In this document: piece after piece, positions 18,001-26,150 of the stretch
Position numbering within the stretch: position 1 is the first letter of the stretch
Layout of the letters: each line of letters begins with the position of its first letter
Assembly (NCBI RefSeq): GCF_021390535.1
Contig: NZ_JAJUXG010000017.1
Location: forward strand, 124,001-188,000
Direction: 5' to 3'
Origin: Dyadobacter sp. CY312
GTDB taxonomy: Bacteria > Bacteroidota > Bacteroidia > Cytophagales > Spirosomataceae
Length of the DNA stretch: 64,000 nt
The notes under the pieces: generated by a model
What the model saw: only the letters and a program-made list of their open reading frames with translations
The model's database searches: none
What the model was told of the DNA's origin: nothing
Made by a program: the position numbers and the translations under genes

Positions 18001-18551
18001 ATGGGGTTATAGACGCATTTGACAGAAAGCGTGTGCACGGGCATCCTTATAAGCCTGAAATCAGTTACGGATTTGGAGCCAATGTGGAATACAATGGTTT
18101 TTATGTGAGTGCATTTTTTCAGGGAACTGGCAACACTTCGGTTTTGCTTGGCAATGGAAATAGTACATTCTTTCCATTCAACTGGGGATACGACAAGTCT
18201 AACTACCGGACTTTTATGCTCGACAGGTGGTCGCCAGACAACCCGAGCCAGGATGTGGTTATGCCTCGCTTGCATCAGCGTTATGAGCGTAACGTGAATA
18301 AGGAACCAAGTACGTGGTGGCTGCGGAACGGTAGTTTCCTGAGATTCAAAAATCTGGAAATAGGTTATAACCTCCCGAAATCATTCGTAACCAAATTTAA
18401 AGCGCAGAACATGCGGGTGTACATGATGGGTTATAATCTAACTGTTTGGGATAAAATAAAATATTGGGATCCTGAAACAGGAAACAACAATGCAGGAATG
18501 AGTTATCCGCTTCCGCGTACACTATCTCTTGGTCTGGACATCAGCTTCTGA
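15024..18551 (+). CDS. susC: SusC/RagA-type TonB-linked outer membrane receptor with STN domain
   Basis: A 1,175-residue (from this start) TonB-dependent transporter. A signal-like helix (MQLKLITFLLTVFLIQVKAA) begins 39 residues in, so the ATG at 15141 is a possible alternative start. An STN domain follows (IEKILQTIERQSGYVFFYNN), the signalling part that contacts FecR. Next come a carboxypeptidase-regulatory-like domain (VKGQVLDEKGEGLPGVSIRV), a TonB-box/plug junction (DEVVVVGYGTQKKA), the plug (LAGQMAGLMSIQRTGEPGRD) and a long barrel ending in LSLGLDISF. It imports an oligosaccharide or other large nutrient together with the SusD protein 34 bp downstream. No glycoside hydrolase sits beside it, so the substrate is unknown. 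Confidence 0.94.
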   Translation: MNFITNGNAMPAGLAYFEDASQIGTRQRYDSQALKRKIVMQLKLITFLLTVFLIQVKAAGFAQPITLREKNASIEKILQTIERQSGYVFFYNNNDVRDLKTSIVLRNASIEQTLKETFKGLPLAFKVVDNTVVIRKTETPVKSTPLNKRNQLAPKAEIEVKGQVLDEKGEGLPGVSIRVKGSNDGTTSDVEGDFSIKVADDGTSVLMFSFIGYAPQEVPVTNQTALKIVLQVDNKALDEVVVVGYGTQKKANVVSSISTVNGNQITFPTRNLTNNLAGQMAGLMSIQRTGEPGRDDAEFWIRGVSTFAGGTAPLVLVDGVPRSFSNIEPDEIETFSVLKDAAATAVYGAEGANGVILVTTKRGGISKPQITFRTEHSFSTPTRLPEFVESWQYLELTNEALTNDGLSPMFSQELIAKYKSGEDRDLYPNANWLDEMLTKVNRNQRYTLNFRGGTEKARYFVSGAYFAEDGVFKNDPLNRYETNIGLKRYNLRSNIDMDITPTTLLNVDISGQYLNRNWAGVDAPNIFSMMLNTPSYIFPAVYSDGTLATYPAENDDNNRNPYNQLFNSGYKKEWNALLQTGVGLTQKLDFITPGLHANAKISFDYDGTFSSTRSFNPNRYYATGRDENGNLVFNQSVSGNPDMGEPAEGNSAIKKIYMEGSLNYKKVIGNHTFSGMLLYMQKEMQYHDQALAFRKQGIVGRATYGFSDRYFIEGNFGYTGSETFAKNHRFGFFPAVGLGYLISNEPFFPDALKRSISSLKLRVSVGRTGNDNTTNNYTQTTARFLYRPTFRTDGYNFNQGITSGGGSNGLGTGINDLQFENPNIHWEIENKGNVGMDLSLFGNQIELVVDYFRSNRSGILLQRRTIPGTAGFWAAPWDNYGAVRNQGVDGSLNGRHAWGKFKVGMRGTFSFSRNKILEYDELPQPHPWMNLTGTRVNENTLFIAERLYTNDDFHISQNTNGTYSYQLKEGLPTVALQNNLGPGDIKFTDLNEDGVIDAFDRKRVHGHPYKPEISYGFGANVEYNGFYVSAFFQGTGNTSVLLGNGNSTFFPFNWGYDKSNYRTFMLDRWSPDNPSQDVVMPRLHQRYERNVNKEPSTWWLRNGSFLRFKNLEIGYNLPKSFVTKFKAQNMRVYMMGYNLTVWDKIKYWDPETGNNNAGMSYPLPRTLSLGLDISF

Positions 18552-18585
18552 AAAATGAGTTTTCAAACAGAAAAAATCTTTAATA

Positions 18586-20424
18586 ATGAAAATATATAAA
18601 AACCTGGTACTGTCCATCTGTCTGTTTTTTGGTTCCTGTACCAATTTTCTGGACGTGTCCGACGAGCTTGCAGGAGGGCTTACATCAATAAACGATGTGT
18701 TTAATAATGTGGCCTATACCAAACGGTGGTACTCTCAAATATTTGATGGTGTCCCCGACTATTCTTCGATTCACAACCTCAACTATGCCTCAGGTACCCA
18801 AAACCCATGGACTTCCATGGCCGACGAAGTATTTACGGAAACAGCAGGAGGCGCTCAGAATGCGGGTATTTATTCAGAATGGAACTCCGCCAGCAACAAT
18901 TTCCACCGCTGGGCTGCGCTGTTCAACCTCATCAGGCAGGCGAACATTTTCATAGAAAATGCCAAACCGATTTCCAGTGCCGGAGTAAACGCTCAGATAC
19001 TCACAAAGGCCGATATTGACCGCTACATTGCCGATGCCAGATTCATGAGGGCATTTTATTACTATCTGCTTCTCGAAATGTATGGTCCGGTGCCCATTGT
19101 CGAAAAATCGCTGAACCTGACCGACGAGCTGGATTATGAACGCAGGCCGATTGATGAGGTCGTAAATTTTATAGACCGCGAATTGCTTCTGGCCATGGAG
19201 GGAATGCATCAGGGGAATTACCATTCCAATGAGAACTTCCGGGCTGTTCCAACGAAAGGTACGGCCCTGGCATTGCGGGCAAAACTTTGGGTATATGCAG
19301 CCAGTCCATTGTTTAATGGTGGTTTTGAAGAAGGGTTTCAATTGAAGACTTCGGAAGGAACGCCGCTGTTCCCTGCCAGAGACGCTAACAAATGGAAAAA
19401 GGCGGCAGAGGCCTGTAAGGATTTTATCACCTTTGCCGAAGCGGGCAATTATGATCTGTACAAAGCCTACACGAATGGTGTGCTCGATCCTGAGCGTTCT
19501 GTGTACGAATTATTTCAGGAATATAATTCAGAAGTGATTTGGGCAACCGCCAAAAACAGCTGGGGAGGAATGGATGGCAGTAGCTTCGATCGGCGTGCGA
19601 CACCTACAAGCGAGCAGAACGGACAGGGAGATATTGCTGTGGTACAGGAGCTTGTTGATGACTTTTACATGAAAGACGGACTGCCTATTAAAGATAAAGC
19701 CCATTTGAAAAAATCACCTCTGTATAAGGAAGAGGGCTATTCGCCTTTCAACGGTTCCGATGTAAACAACATGTATATCAACCGTGAACCGCGCTTTTAC
19801 AACACAGTATTTTTCTCCGGTCGTAAATGGCACATCACCAATAATACAGTAACATTCCATCTGGGAGGAAATGCAGACAGAACGAAAGCCTATTATCCAA
19901 TGTCCGGTTTTATGCTTTACAAAAGGTTCAACAGGACCGTTCACAAAAGGGTACCGGGCGTGACTTCCCGTTTCAGACCATCTTATATATTCCGCCTGGC
20001 GGAGTTTTACCTAATTTATGCAGAAGCTCTCAATGAAGCAGAGCCGGGAAGTGCCGACATACTTAAATATGTAAACTTGGTGAGAACGAGAGCAGGATTG
20101 CCAGATTTGGAAGTGCTTAATCCAGCCATAAAAGGAAATCAGGAGTTACAGCGAAAAGCGATTCAGCTTGAAAGCAGGATAGAACTCGCAACGGAAGGAC
20201 AGCGATACTTCGATGTGAAACGCTGGATGCTTGCCGAAAATGAACCCGGAGAGGGAGGGCTGGGAGGAGATTTTCATGGTAAGTTTTCAGCAGGAAATGC
20301 AGCTGCTTTTGACCAGCGGGTCAAATTCCAGACACGAATCTGGAAACGTAAAAACTACCTTTTTCCTGTGCCGCTGGTAGCACTCCAAAAAAGCACGAAA
20401 CTTGTACAAAATCCTGGCTGGTAG
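18586..20424 (+). CDS. susD: SusD/RagB-family nutrient-binding outer membrane lipoprotein
   Basis: A 612-residue lipoprotein. The signal peptide ends in LFFGSC, and the lipobox cysteine is followed by TNFLDVSDE, the usual SusD start. The TPR-like helical body includes ARFMRAFYYYLLLEMYGPVP, and the C-terminal segment has RPSYIFRLAEFYLIYAEALN and GQRYFDVKRWMLAENEP, typical of the RagB/SusD fold. It caps the SusC barrel and captures the ligand. It is 34 bp from susC and followed by a terminator at 20482-20506. Confidence 0.93.
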   Translation: MKIYKNLVLSICLFFGSCTNFLDVSDELAGGLTSINDVFNNVAYTKRWYSQIFDGVPDYSSIHNLNYASGTQNPWTSMADEVFTETAGGAQNAGIYSEWNSASNNFHRWAALFNLIRQANIFIENAKPISSAGVNAQILTKADIDRYIADARFMRAFYYYLLLEMYGPVPIVEKSLNLTDELDYERRPIDEVVNFIDRELLLAMEGMHQGNYHSNENFRAVPTKGTALALRAKLWVYAASPLFNGGFEEGFQLKTSEGTPLFPARDANKWKKAAEACKDFITFAEAGNYDLYKAYTNGVLDPERSVYELFQEYNSEVIWATAKNSWGGMDGSSFDRRATPTSEQNGQGDIAVVQELVDDFYMKDGLPIKDKAHLKKSPLYKEEGYSPFNGSDVNNMYINREPRFYNTVFFSGRKWHITNNTVTFHLGGNADRTKAYYPMSGFMLYKRFNRTVHKRVPGVTSRFRPSYIFRLAEFYLIYAEALNEAEPGSADILKYVNLVRTRAGLPDLEVLNPAIKGNQELQRKAIQLESRIELATEGQRYFDVKRWMLAENEPGEGGLGGDFHGKFSAGNAAAFDQRVKFQTRIWKRKNYLFPVPLVALQKSTKLVQNPGW

Positions 20425-20481
20425 TGGTGGAAAATTCTGGATTATAGAAACTTCACGCTCCGGAAGGAGAACCAGAAAGAG

Positions 20482-20506
20482 CCCCGAATGTGCATTTCGG
20501 GGTTTT
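20482..20506 (+). terminator. Terminator of the susCD operon
   Basis: A perfect 7-bp GC-rich stem (CCCCGAA at 20482-20488 with 20496-20502), a 7-nt loop and TTTT after it, 57 bp downstream of the susD stop. Confidence 0.8.
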
Positions 20507-20510
20507 CTGC

Positions 20511-20629
20511 CATCGTTTGTGTTTTTTCGCCATCGTTTGTGTCCCCACAAACGATCATAGGACACGCAACAGATGTTTGTGAAGACACAAACATCGGCGC
20601 CAAAAAGATATTTGTGAGGACACAAACAT
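20511..20629. repeat. Cluster of small palindromes, family P (left side of nuclease gene)
   Basis: Three hairpins and one half copy built on the arms TTTGTG/CACAAA. Positions: half copy 20511-20520; perfect 10-bp arms 20532-20555 (ATCGTTTGTG, loop TCCC); perfect 9-bp arms 20573-20594 (ATGTTTGTG, loop AAGA); one-mismatch copy 20608-20629 (loop AGGA). The same family recurs at 24151-24214 and 24683-24740 on the other side of the nuclease gene. It looks like a REP/MITE-like repeat rather than a set of terminators, since T runs are lacking. Confidence 0.75.
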
Positions 20630-20637
20630 TGGCAATG

Positions 20638-20675
20638 AAAAAAGCGCAACGCCTCACATGAAGACGTTGCGCTTT
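20638..20675 (-). terminator. Terminator of the secreted nuclease gene
   Basis: A perfect 11-bp stem (20641-20651 with 20665-20675) and 13-nt loop. On the minus strand it is followed by a run of six T. It lies 28 bp after the nuclease stop codon. Confidence 0.8.
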
Positions 20676-20702
20676 ACCACAAAAAGATATTGAAATTTTA
20701 AC

Positions 20703-23700
20703 CTACTGCTTCAAAAACCGAACCACGTTCGATCCGTTGCCGTCTCCAATCCGGATCATATAAATTCCGGTTTTAATAACCGGAATAACTTTGTTTATGC
20801 GCTTTCCTATTTCAGAAATATTTCCGCTTCCTTCAAATAACTTCACGCCATTCTGATTGACGATTTCATAACGAAGCAGTGCGTTTTCCTGTAAAGTGTG
20901 GTCGAATTTCAGATTGAGATGATCTGAAACCGGGTTGGGATAGACTGAAAACTGGTTTAAAACAGAGCCGTCAAATTTGATGGATACGATCCTTGAATTT
21001 GTAAATGTACCATCCAGATCAGTCTGTCTCAGACGATAATAGGATGTCCCGCTCAATGGATTGCTGTCGGTCAGGCTGTAATTTTTAACAGCAAAACTAT
21101 CGCCTGCGCCGTCTACGACACCAATTTCTTCAAACTGAATTGCATCCGCAGACCTTTCTACTGTGAAGTGACTGTTGTTGGTTTCCGATGTCGTAGACCA
21201 GCTGATTTTGACTTGATTATCAAGTTGCTGCGCCTTAAACGAAAGAAGCCGAACGGGAAGTGATCCCGAAAAATCCACACCGATAATGACCGGATCATGA
21301 TCCGATGAGCGGAATGGACTAGTTGCGTCAGTAAAAGCAGTATTGGCGTATTGCAAAACAAGTGGCTCATTGGAGTTGATGTTCCATTTTTTTACACTTA
21401 CGAGATTGCTCATTGTCGAAGAAACCACTGCGTGATCCAAAGAACCCAGCGCTCCGCCGAACAGGTAAGAATGTTCGGTAGCGGCACTTGGCACGATCAG
21501 GCCATTTGCTCTGAAAATGTCCATTGGATCTTCTTCGTAGTAAGCATTGTAGTCTCCCACGCTAACGATGCGGTCAGTACCGCCAGCTTCGTTTGAAATG
21601 GTTTGGATAAAATTAGCAAGGTCGGTTGCCTGCTTCTTACGCTGACCGTTGAAGTTACCTTGCCCATCGTTTTGATCCGCATCAATTCCACTTCCGGTAC
21701 CGCTTTTGGATTTGAAATGATTTACAATGAAAACAAACTTTTCATTTTTAGCTTTTGCATTAAAACCCTGTACCAAAGATGGTCTTTGAAGTGGTTCAAC
21801 ATTTGCGAATCTTGCGTCATCAACAGGCGTCAACACAGTTGATTTGTAAATGATAGCACATCTGATCAAGTCAGTATTGTTATCCTGAATGGTTGCTCCA
21901 TCGTTGATAATGGAATAAGTGCCTGTACCCATTTTTGCATTCAGCCCATTCACAAGATCCTGAATTGCAGAATTTGCACCGATACCGTCGTTTTCGATCT
22001 CAATAAGTCCAACTGCGTCTGCATTTATCTGTGCGATGGCCTCAATGATTTTGCTTCTTTGAATGGCGAAAGCATCGGCTGTCAATGCTCCTCTTGATGT
22101 AGGAAAACCTCCGCCAAGACCATCACCGTTGAAATAATTCAGAACGTTAAAACTTGCAAGCTTAACATCCAAAGTAGGAAACGTTGGAGCAGCCGGACGA
22201 GTAACTGTGAACGACGCAGGAGCATCTGCTCCCGGCAATGGCTGAATGCGGTATTTGTTAAAAGCGTATCCCAATATTCCTTTTACACCTGATGTGGTGC
22301 TGTTGACACGGACCGTTTTCAAAACAGGATCAATGTATGGAAGTATAGTTGGTGCAACACCCGATCCATCGTCCAAAACAATGACTTTATCTGCATTTGC
22401 AGTTGCGTAGGCGTTTACTGCCGCTACATTGGATGTTCCTGTACTTGAAGTTCCTGTTGCCGGGTTATCATTTGGATCGACAATTTGTGTTGGGTTGAAA
22501 ATACTTCCGTCCATGGAGAGTGTCAATTCTCCAAATGAAGCAAGTGAGCTGTTATCGGCAACCGTGAGCTCGCCCGTGATGCTTACACGCATTGCTTCAT
22601 ATTTTTCGGCAGTTGAGTTTGTATAAGCTGCCTTGTCAATCAAAGTAAATGACGGAAGCGGGTTGGACGCAGAAACAACGGATATGTTCGGATTAATAAT
22701 CACAGCCTGATTAAAGGACGGAGTGGTGCTATTTTCCTGCGCTGTCCCTGTAACACGTACGAGGTCGCCAATTGAAACAGTCGGATTGTTTTGAACCACA
22801 AAAATTCCCTCAGAAGTATTCACATCTGAATCCCAGTCGGCATCTTCCTCCTGAATGTAAAAACCTGCCGGGCTTAGCGTATTGTAAACTCCCGTTACAA
22901 CAGCTTCAACTGTGTATGTACCTGCAATTGCCGCATTCCCCGTGCCCTGAATGGTACTGATTAAAGTTGGCGTTCCCGGAGAAGGCGTTGTAGAAAAGGT
23001 CCAGTCTGCCGGGTTCAATAAACCAGCAAAGTCGTTGCCTGCGGGGGTGTCTTCCACCAGACCGGCATCAAGCGTTACAGTGTAAGTTTTGCTGTGTTCA
23101 AAAGTTAAGCCAGTGATGGTTAGTGTATTATTGCTTATTGTGACACCATTGGAAAGAACATCAATGGTCTGGAGGGTATTATCTGTAGTATTGGTGACAT
23201 TGATATTTCCAACCAGTTTGGAAATGTTCTCTGAAAAGGTGACAACGAGGTCAGTATTGGGTTGTACGTTTATTGCGCCATTTAATGGGCTCAGCGCTGA
23301 AACTGTAGGTGGTGTTTCGTCGGGTCCAGTTGGTACATCTTCGGCTATAGTAACATCGTCCAATGCTATTCTGTCACGAGAGCCAGTGGTCCCTGCTGAT
23401 TCCCAATATACCCACCGGAGTTGTACCACACTTTGGTTTTCTAAAGCCGCTGGTAAAATCAAACTAAAAGAAGAATTGTCTCCTGCGGATTTTCCAGTCG
23501 TAGTGAAAACGTGAGAAGCATCACCCAAATCTGTAAAGTTACCTGCGGTTCCTATTCTATACTGAAGAGCAAGACTGTTGTCCCGGCTATCTTGAAGATA
23601 AATGGCTCGTGCTGTCCATTCGACTTTGATATTGGACTTGCCCGTCGTGTTAATTGCAAGCACTACCGCTCCTGCCTTTTGAGCATTTGAAGCAAGCATG

Positions 23701-24005
23701 GCTATTCCATTATCGCTGCCAAGCCACCCTCCGGAATTTGTATTGTTGGTGCTATATCCTAAATCAAGTATGGCTGGTGCCAAGGTTCTTGTAACAGGGA
23801 TTGCGCCGGTTGTCCCTGCGCTACTATTTCCAAAACTGTGCACAGCAATTCCGGCAGGTAAAGTGGATGCCGATATGGTGCTAAAGGAGAATGGTAAGTC
23901 TTGTCCAGCAGGATTTGTTTGAGCTTTGAGCAAATTCGCCCAGCCCGTAAGTAATACCAGGAAGAGACAGAGATGCAACTTTTGACTTTGTAGGATTTTT
24001 TTCAT
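20703..24005 (-). CDS. Secreted endonuclease/exonuclease/phosphatase-family nuclease with Ig-like domain and T9SS sorting tail
   Basis: A 1,100-residue secreted protein. After a signal peptide (ending NLLKAQ) comes a beta-sandwich region, then a Big_5-type Ig domain (PPTVSALSPLNGAINVQPNT), an OB-fold-like part (GIFVVQNNPTVSIGDLVRVT) and the EEP catalytic domain. Catalytic motifs are visible: KLASFNVLNYF, AVGLIEIEND (metal-binding Glu), NHFKSKSG, VGDYNAY (D and N) and SSDHDPV (the terminal SDH). The C-terminus is a T9SS type A sorting domain (FSVYPNPVSDHLNL ... GIYMIRIGDG). It resembles ExeM/NucH-like extracellular DNases that scavenge phosphate or remodel biofilm DNA. It is monocistronic. Confidence 0.92.
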   Translation of the reverse strand: MKKILQSQKLHLCLFLVLLTGWANLLKAQTNPAGQDLPFSFSTISASTLPAGIAVHSFGNSSAGTTGAIPVTRTLAPAILDLGYSTNNTNSGGWLGSDNGIAMLASNAQKAGAVVLAINTTGKSNIKVEWTARAIYLQDSRDNSLALQYRIGTAGNFTDLGDASHVFTTTGKSAGDNSSFSLILPAALENQSVVQLRWVYWESAGTTGSRDRIALDDVTIAEDVPTGPDETPPTVSALSPLNGAINVQPNTDLVVTFSENISKLVGNINVTNTTDNTLQTIDVLSNGVTISNNTLTITGLTFEHSKTYTVTLDAGLVEDTPAGNDFAGLLNPADWTFSTTPSPGTPTLISTIQGTGNAAIAGTYTVEAVVTGVYNTLSPAGFYIQEEDADWDSDVNTSEGIFVVQNNPTVSIGDLVRVTGTAQENSTTPSFNQAVIINPNISVVSASNPLPSFTLIDKAAYTNSTAEKYEAMRVSITGELTVADNSSLASFGELTLSMDGSIFNPTQIVDPNDNPATGTSSTGTSNVAAVNAYATANADKVIVLDDGSGVAPTILPYIDPVLKTVRVNSTTSGVKGILGYAFNKYRIQPLPGADAPASFTVTRPAAPTFPTLDVKLASFNVLNYFNGDGLGGGFPTSRGALTADAFAIQRSKIIEAIAQINADAVGLIEIENDGIGANSAIQDLVNGLNAKMGTGTYSIINDGATIQDNNTDLIRCAIIYKSTVLTPVDDARFANVEPLQRPSLVQGFNAKAKNEKFVFIVNHFKSKSGTGSGIDADQNDGQGNFNGQRKKQATDLANFIQTISNEAGGTDRIVSVGDYNAYYEEDPMDIFRANGLIVPSAATEHSYLFGGALGSLDHAVVSSTMSNLVSVKKWNINSNEPLVLQYANTAFTDATSPFRSSDHDPVIIGVDFSGSLPVRLLSFKAQQLDNQVKISWSTTSETNNSHFTVERSADAIQFEEIGVVDGAGDSFAVKNYSLTDSNPLSGTSYYRLRQTDLDGTFTNSRIVSIKFDGSVLNQFSVYPNPVSDHLNLKFDHTLQENALLRYEIVNQNGVKLFEGSGNISEIGKRINKVIPVIKTGIYMIRIGDGNGSNVVRFLKQ

Positions 24006-24150
24006 AAACCTGTTTTAGAGTACAAAATGTTATTAATTGGTAAAGTTATAAATGGTCGTTCTCTAGTATGTTAAGCCAGTATGAACATTCTGATTGATTC
24101 ATCCGCTCGTGTCTTCGGAAACGATCCGGGTTTTGGCAGCAAGTAAATAG

Positions 24151-24214
24151 ATGTTTGTGGGGACACAAACATTGGCAGTCAGCACGGGCCATCGTTTGTG
24201 TCCCCACAAACGAT
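24151..24214. repeat. Family P palindromes, inverted pair (right side of nuclease gene)
   Basis: Two perfect hairpins: 24151-24172 (ATGTTTGTG arms, loop GGGA) and 24191-24214 (ATCGTTTGTG arms, loop TCCC). The loops are complementary, so the two are the same core in opposite orientations. The first is followed by ATTGGCA, as is the left-side copy at 20608-20629. Confidence 0.75.
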
Positions 24215-24682
24215 CCAAAGAGGTGCCAGTCTGATTTCTTTAAATCCGGGCTGACTTTACATGATATTGTGTGTGCAGAACCTGCAACAACAGGTGTGAT
24301 CCGGGCGTATCATACCTATCTGAAATGCCTTGGATCAACAAGTTAAAACCATAAAAGTGATGCTCGATCTATTTCTTTTTATGTTCATATTAATACTTTA
24401 TGAGGTACAAAGACAATCGGGGAAAAGGTGAAGTGAGGGCAGTTGTAAACAGGAGTTTATTAGAGAAGCGACGCCGGGAAAGCTAAAAATTCTTATTGAA
24501 ACGCCGGCGTTAGTTTGGCGAATAGCGATGGGTAATTTTATTTAAGACAGATTACGCCGGGAAGCGAAAACCAGAAAGAGGGTGGGCAAACTTCAGGAGG
24601 TACACGAATTGATAGTTGTAATTCGCAGTCGCCTTGAAGATTTTCTGACGGAGAAGACTCCGTTACACAATCCGCTATCAGA

Positions 24683-24740
24683 CCATCGTTTGCGCGCTTA
24701 CAAACGATGGTTGAATTTGTTCCGAGAGAATGTTTGTGGA
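24683..24740. repeat. Family P palindrome, diverged copies
   Basis: A perfect 10-bp arm hairpin (CCATCGTTTG at 24683-24692 with 24701-24710, loop 8 nt), followed at about 24729 by a half copy (ATGTTTGTGGAGAC). It shows the same ATCGTTTG core as the other members, with a changed loop. Confidence 0.65.
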
Positions 24741-24791
24741 GACTAAAACACCCGTAATGTAAAAAAGGTGAATTGAAGCAAAAATCATGTA

Positions 24792-26150
24792 TTACACAAA
24801 AGCACTTTCTCCTGTAATTGCTCTGCCCACAATGAGCGAGTTGATTTCCTTGGTTCCTTCGTAAGAATAAATTGCCTCGGCGTCTGCTACAAATCGGGCG
24901 ATGTCGTATTCCAGCAATATCCCATTTCCACCAAAAAGTTCACGGGCATGATCGACGATGGAGCGCATTCTCAAAGTACAAAATACTTTCGCCAGCGATG
25001 CATGTTCGTCGGTGATATCGCCTTCGTCCTGTAATTGTGAAAGTCTGTGAACCATCGTTTGCATGGCAGTGAGGTCACCCAGCATGGTCACGAGCAAATC
25101 CTGGACAAGCTGAAAACTGGCAATGGGACGGCCAAATTGTCGTCGCTCCATGGTGTATTTTAAGGCAAGTTCATAGGCGCCGCGTCCGCAGCCAACTGCC
25201 TGCCAGGCGACACCCGCGCGGGTCATGCGTAATACATTGGCCGTGTCCTTGAACGAATTGGCGTTTTGTAATCGGTCCGATTCCGGCACTTTGCAGTTCG
25301 TGAGTGTAATGATCGCATTCTGAACAGTTCGCAGGGCCATCTTGTCCTCCATTTTTTCAGCTTTAAAACCCGGATTATCTTTCCGAACAATGAAGCCTTT
25401 CACCTGATTGTCCTCTGGATTTCGTGCCCAGATGATGGTAATGTCCGAAAATGTGGCGTTACCGATCCATTTTTTCTGTCCGTTCAGCACCCATTCGTCG
25501 CCTACTTTTACGCAAGTGGTGGTAAGGCCACCCGCTGCTGCGGAACCTACTTCCGGTTCTGTGAGACCAAATGCACCGATGATCTCCATTCTTTGCATGA
25601 TCGGTAACCAGTATTGCTTTTGTTCCTCCGAACCGCACAAATATATCGAGCCCATCGCCAGACCGCTATGCACGCCAAAAAACGTTGAGATCGACGAGTC
25701 AATCCGGGCCATTTCCATGGCTATGAATCCTTCCAATAGCGACGAACGTCCCGCACATCCGTAACCCTTATATGTAAGTCCGCAAATATCCAGTTTCGCC
25801 ATAAGCGGAATGATGTGCATCGGAAAATGTGCCTTATTCCAATACTCGTTCGCAATCGGTTTTATTTCGGTTTCCATGAAATTCCTCACTTTTAGCTGCA
25901 CTGCACGATCTTCTTCAGTGAGCGTTTTGGTCAGTTCATAAAAATCTCCGTTTACCGCTGGCGGAAGGCGTTTGCTTCCTGATCCTGACTGCATGAGTTT
26001 AAGCATCTTGGCAAGATCTTCCTCATTCATTTTGGAAACGGCTCCCATCAATTTGTTGAGGTCCACCTTTTTGGAAAGTTTTGCTACCGCAGCAATATCT
26101 ATGTTTTTAAGTAATGATCGTAACTGAGAGAATGATTCAAAAATGCCCAT
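24792..26150 (-). CDS. Acyl-CoA dehydrogenase (glutaryl-CoA dehydrogenase-like)
   Basis: A 452-residue FAD-dependent acyl-CoA dehydrogenase. The helical N-terminal domain is preceded by a roughly 65-residue basic extension (MGIFESFSQLRSLLKNIDIA). The middle beta domain has IGAFGLTEPEVGSAA and VLNGQKKWIGNATFSDITII, and the C-terminal helical domain has AYELALKYTMERRQFGRPIA and a DAEAIYSYEGTKEINSLIVGR segment, where the E of YEGT is the position of the catalytic base in most members. A longer frame to 26333 exists but reads through repeat DNA; the ATG at 26150 gives the family's usual start. It probably oxidises a short or branched acyl-CoA. Confidence 0.93.
   Translation of the reverse strand: MGIFESFSQLRSLLKNIDIAAVAKLSKKVDLNKLMGAVSKMNEEDLAKMLKLMQSGSGSKRLPPAVNGDFYELTKTLTEEDRAVQLKVRNFMETEIKPIANEYWNKAHFPMHIIPLMAKLDICGLTYKGYGCAGRSSLLEGFIAMEMARIDSSISTFFGVHSGLAMGSIYLCGSEEQKQYWLPIMQRMEIIGAFGLTEPEVGSAAAGGLTTTCVKVGDEWVLNGQKKWIGNATFSDITIIWARNPEDNQVKGFIVRKDNPGFKAEKMEDKMALRTVQNAIITLTNCKVPESDRLQNANSFKDTANVLRMTRAGVAWQAVGCGRGAYELALKYTMERRQFGRPIASFQLVQDLLVTMLGDLTAMQTMVHRLSQLQDEGDITDEHASLAKVFCTLRMRSIVDHARELFGGNGILLEYDIARFVADAEAIYSYEGTKEINSLIVGRAITGESAFV

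Larger units (their letters stand above)
24006..24791. other. 786-bp repeat-bearing intergenic region
   Basis: Holds family P palindromes at 24151-24172, 24191-24214 and 24683-24740. It also has a short degenerate repeat near 24552-24580 (ACGCCGGGAAGCGAAA then ACCAGAAAGAG) that resembles 20455-20481, next to the left palindrome cluster, plus a partial copy near 24471. The promoter of the nuclease gene must lie near its left end. The 63-aa ORF at 24155-24346 starts inside a palindrome and has no known domain. No supported gene. Confidence 0.6.

Noticed and set aside
24155..24346. 63-aa ORF right of the nuclease gene
   Set aside because: It starts inside a family P palindrome and has no domain or coding character.
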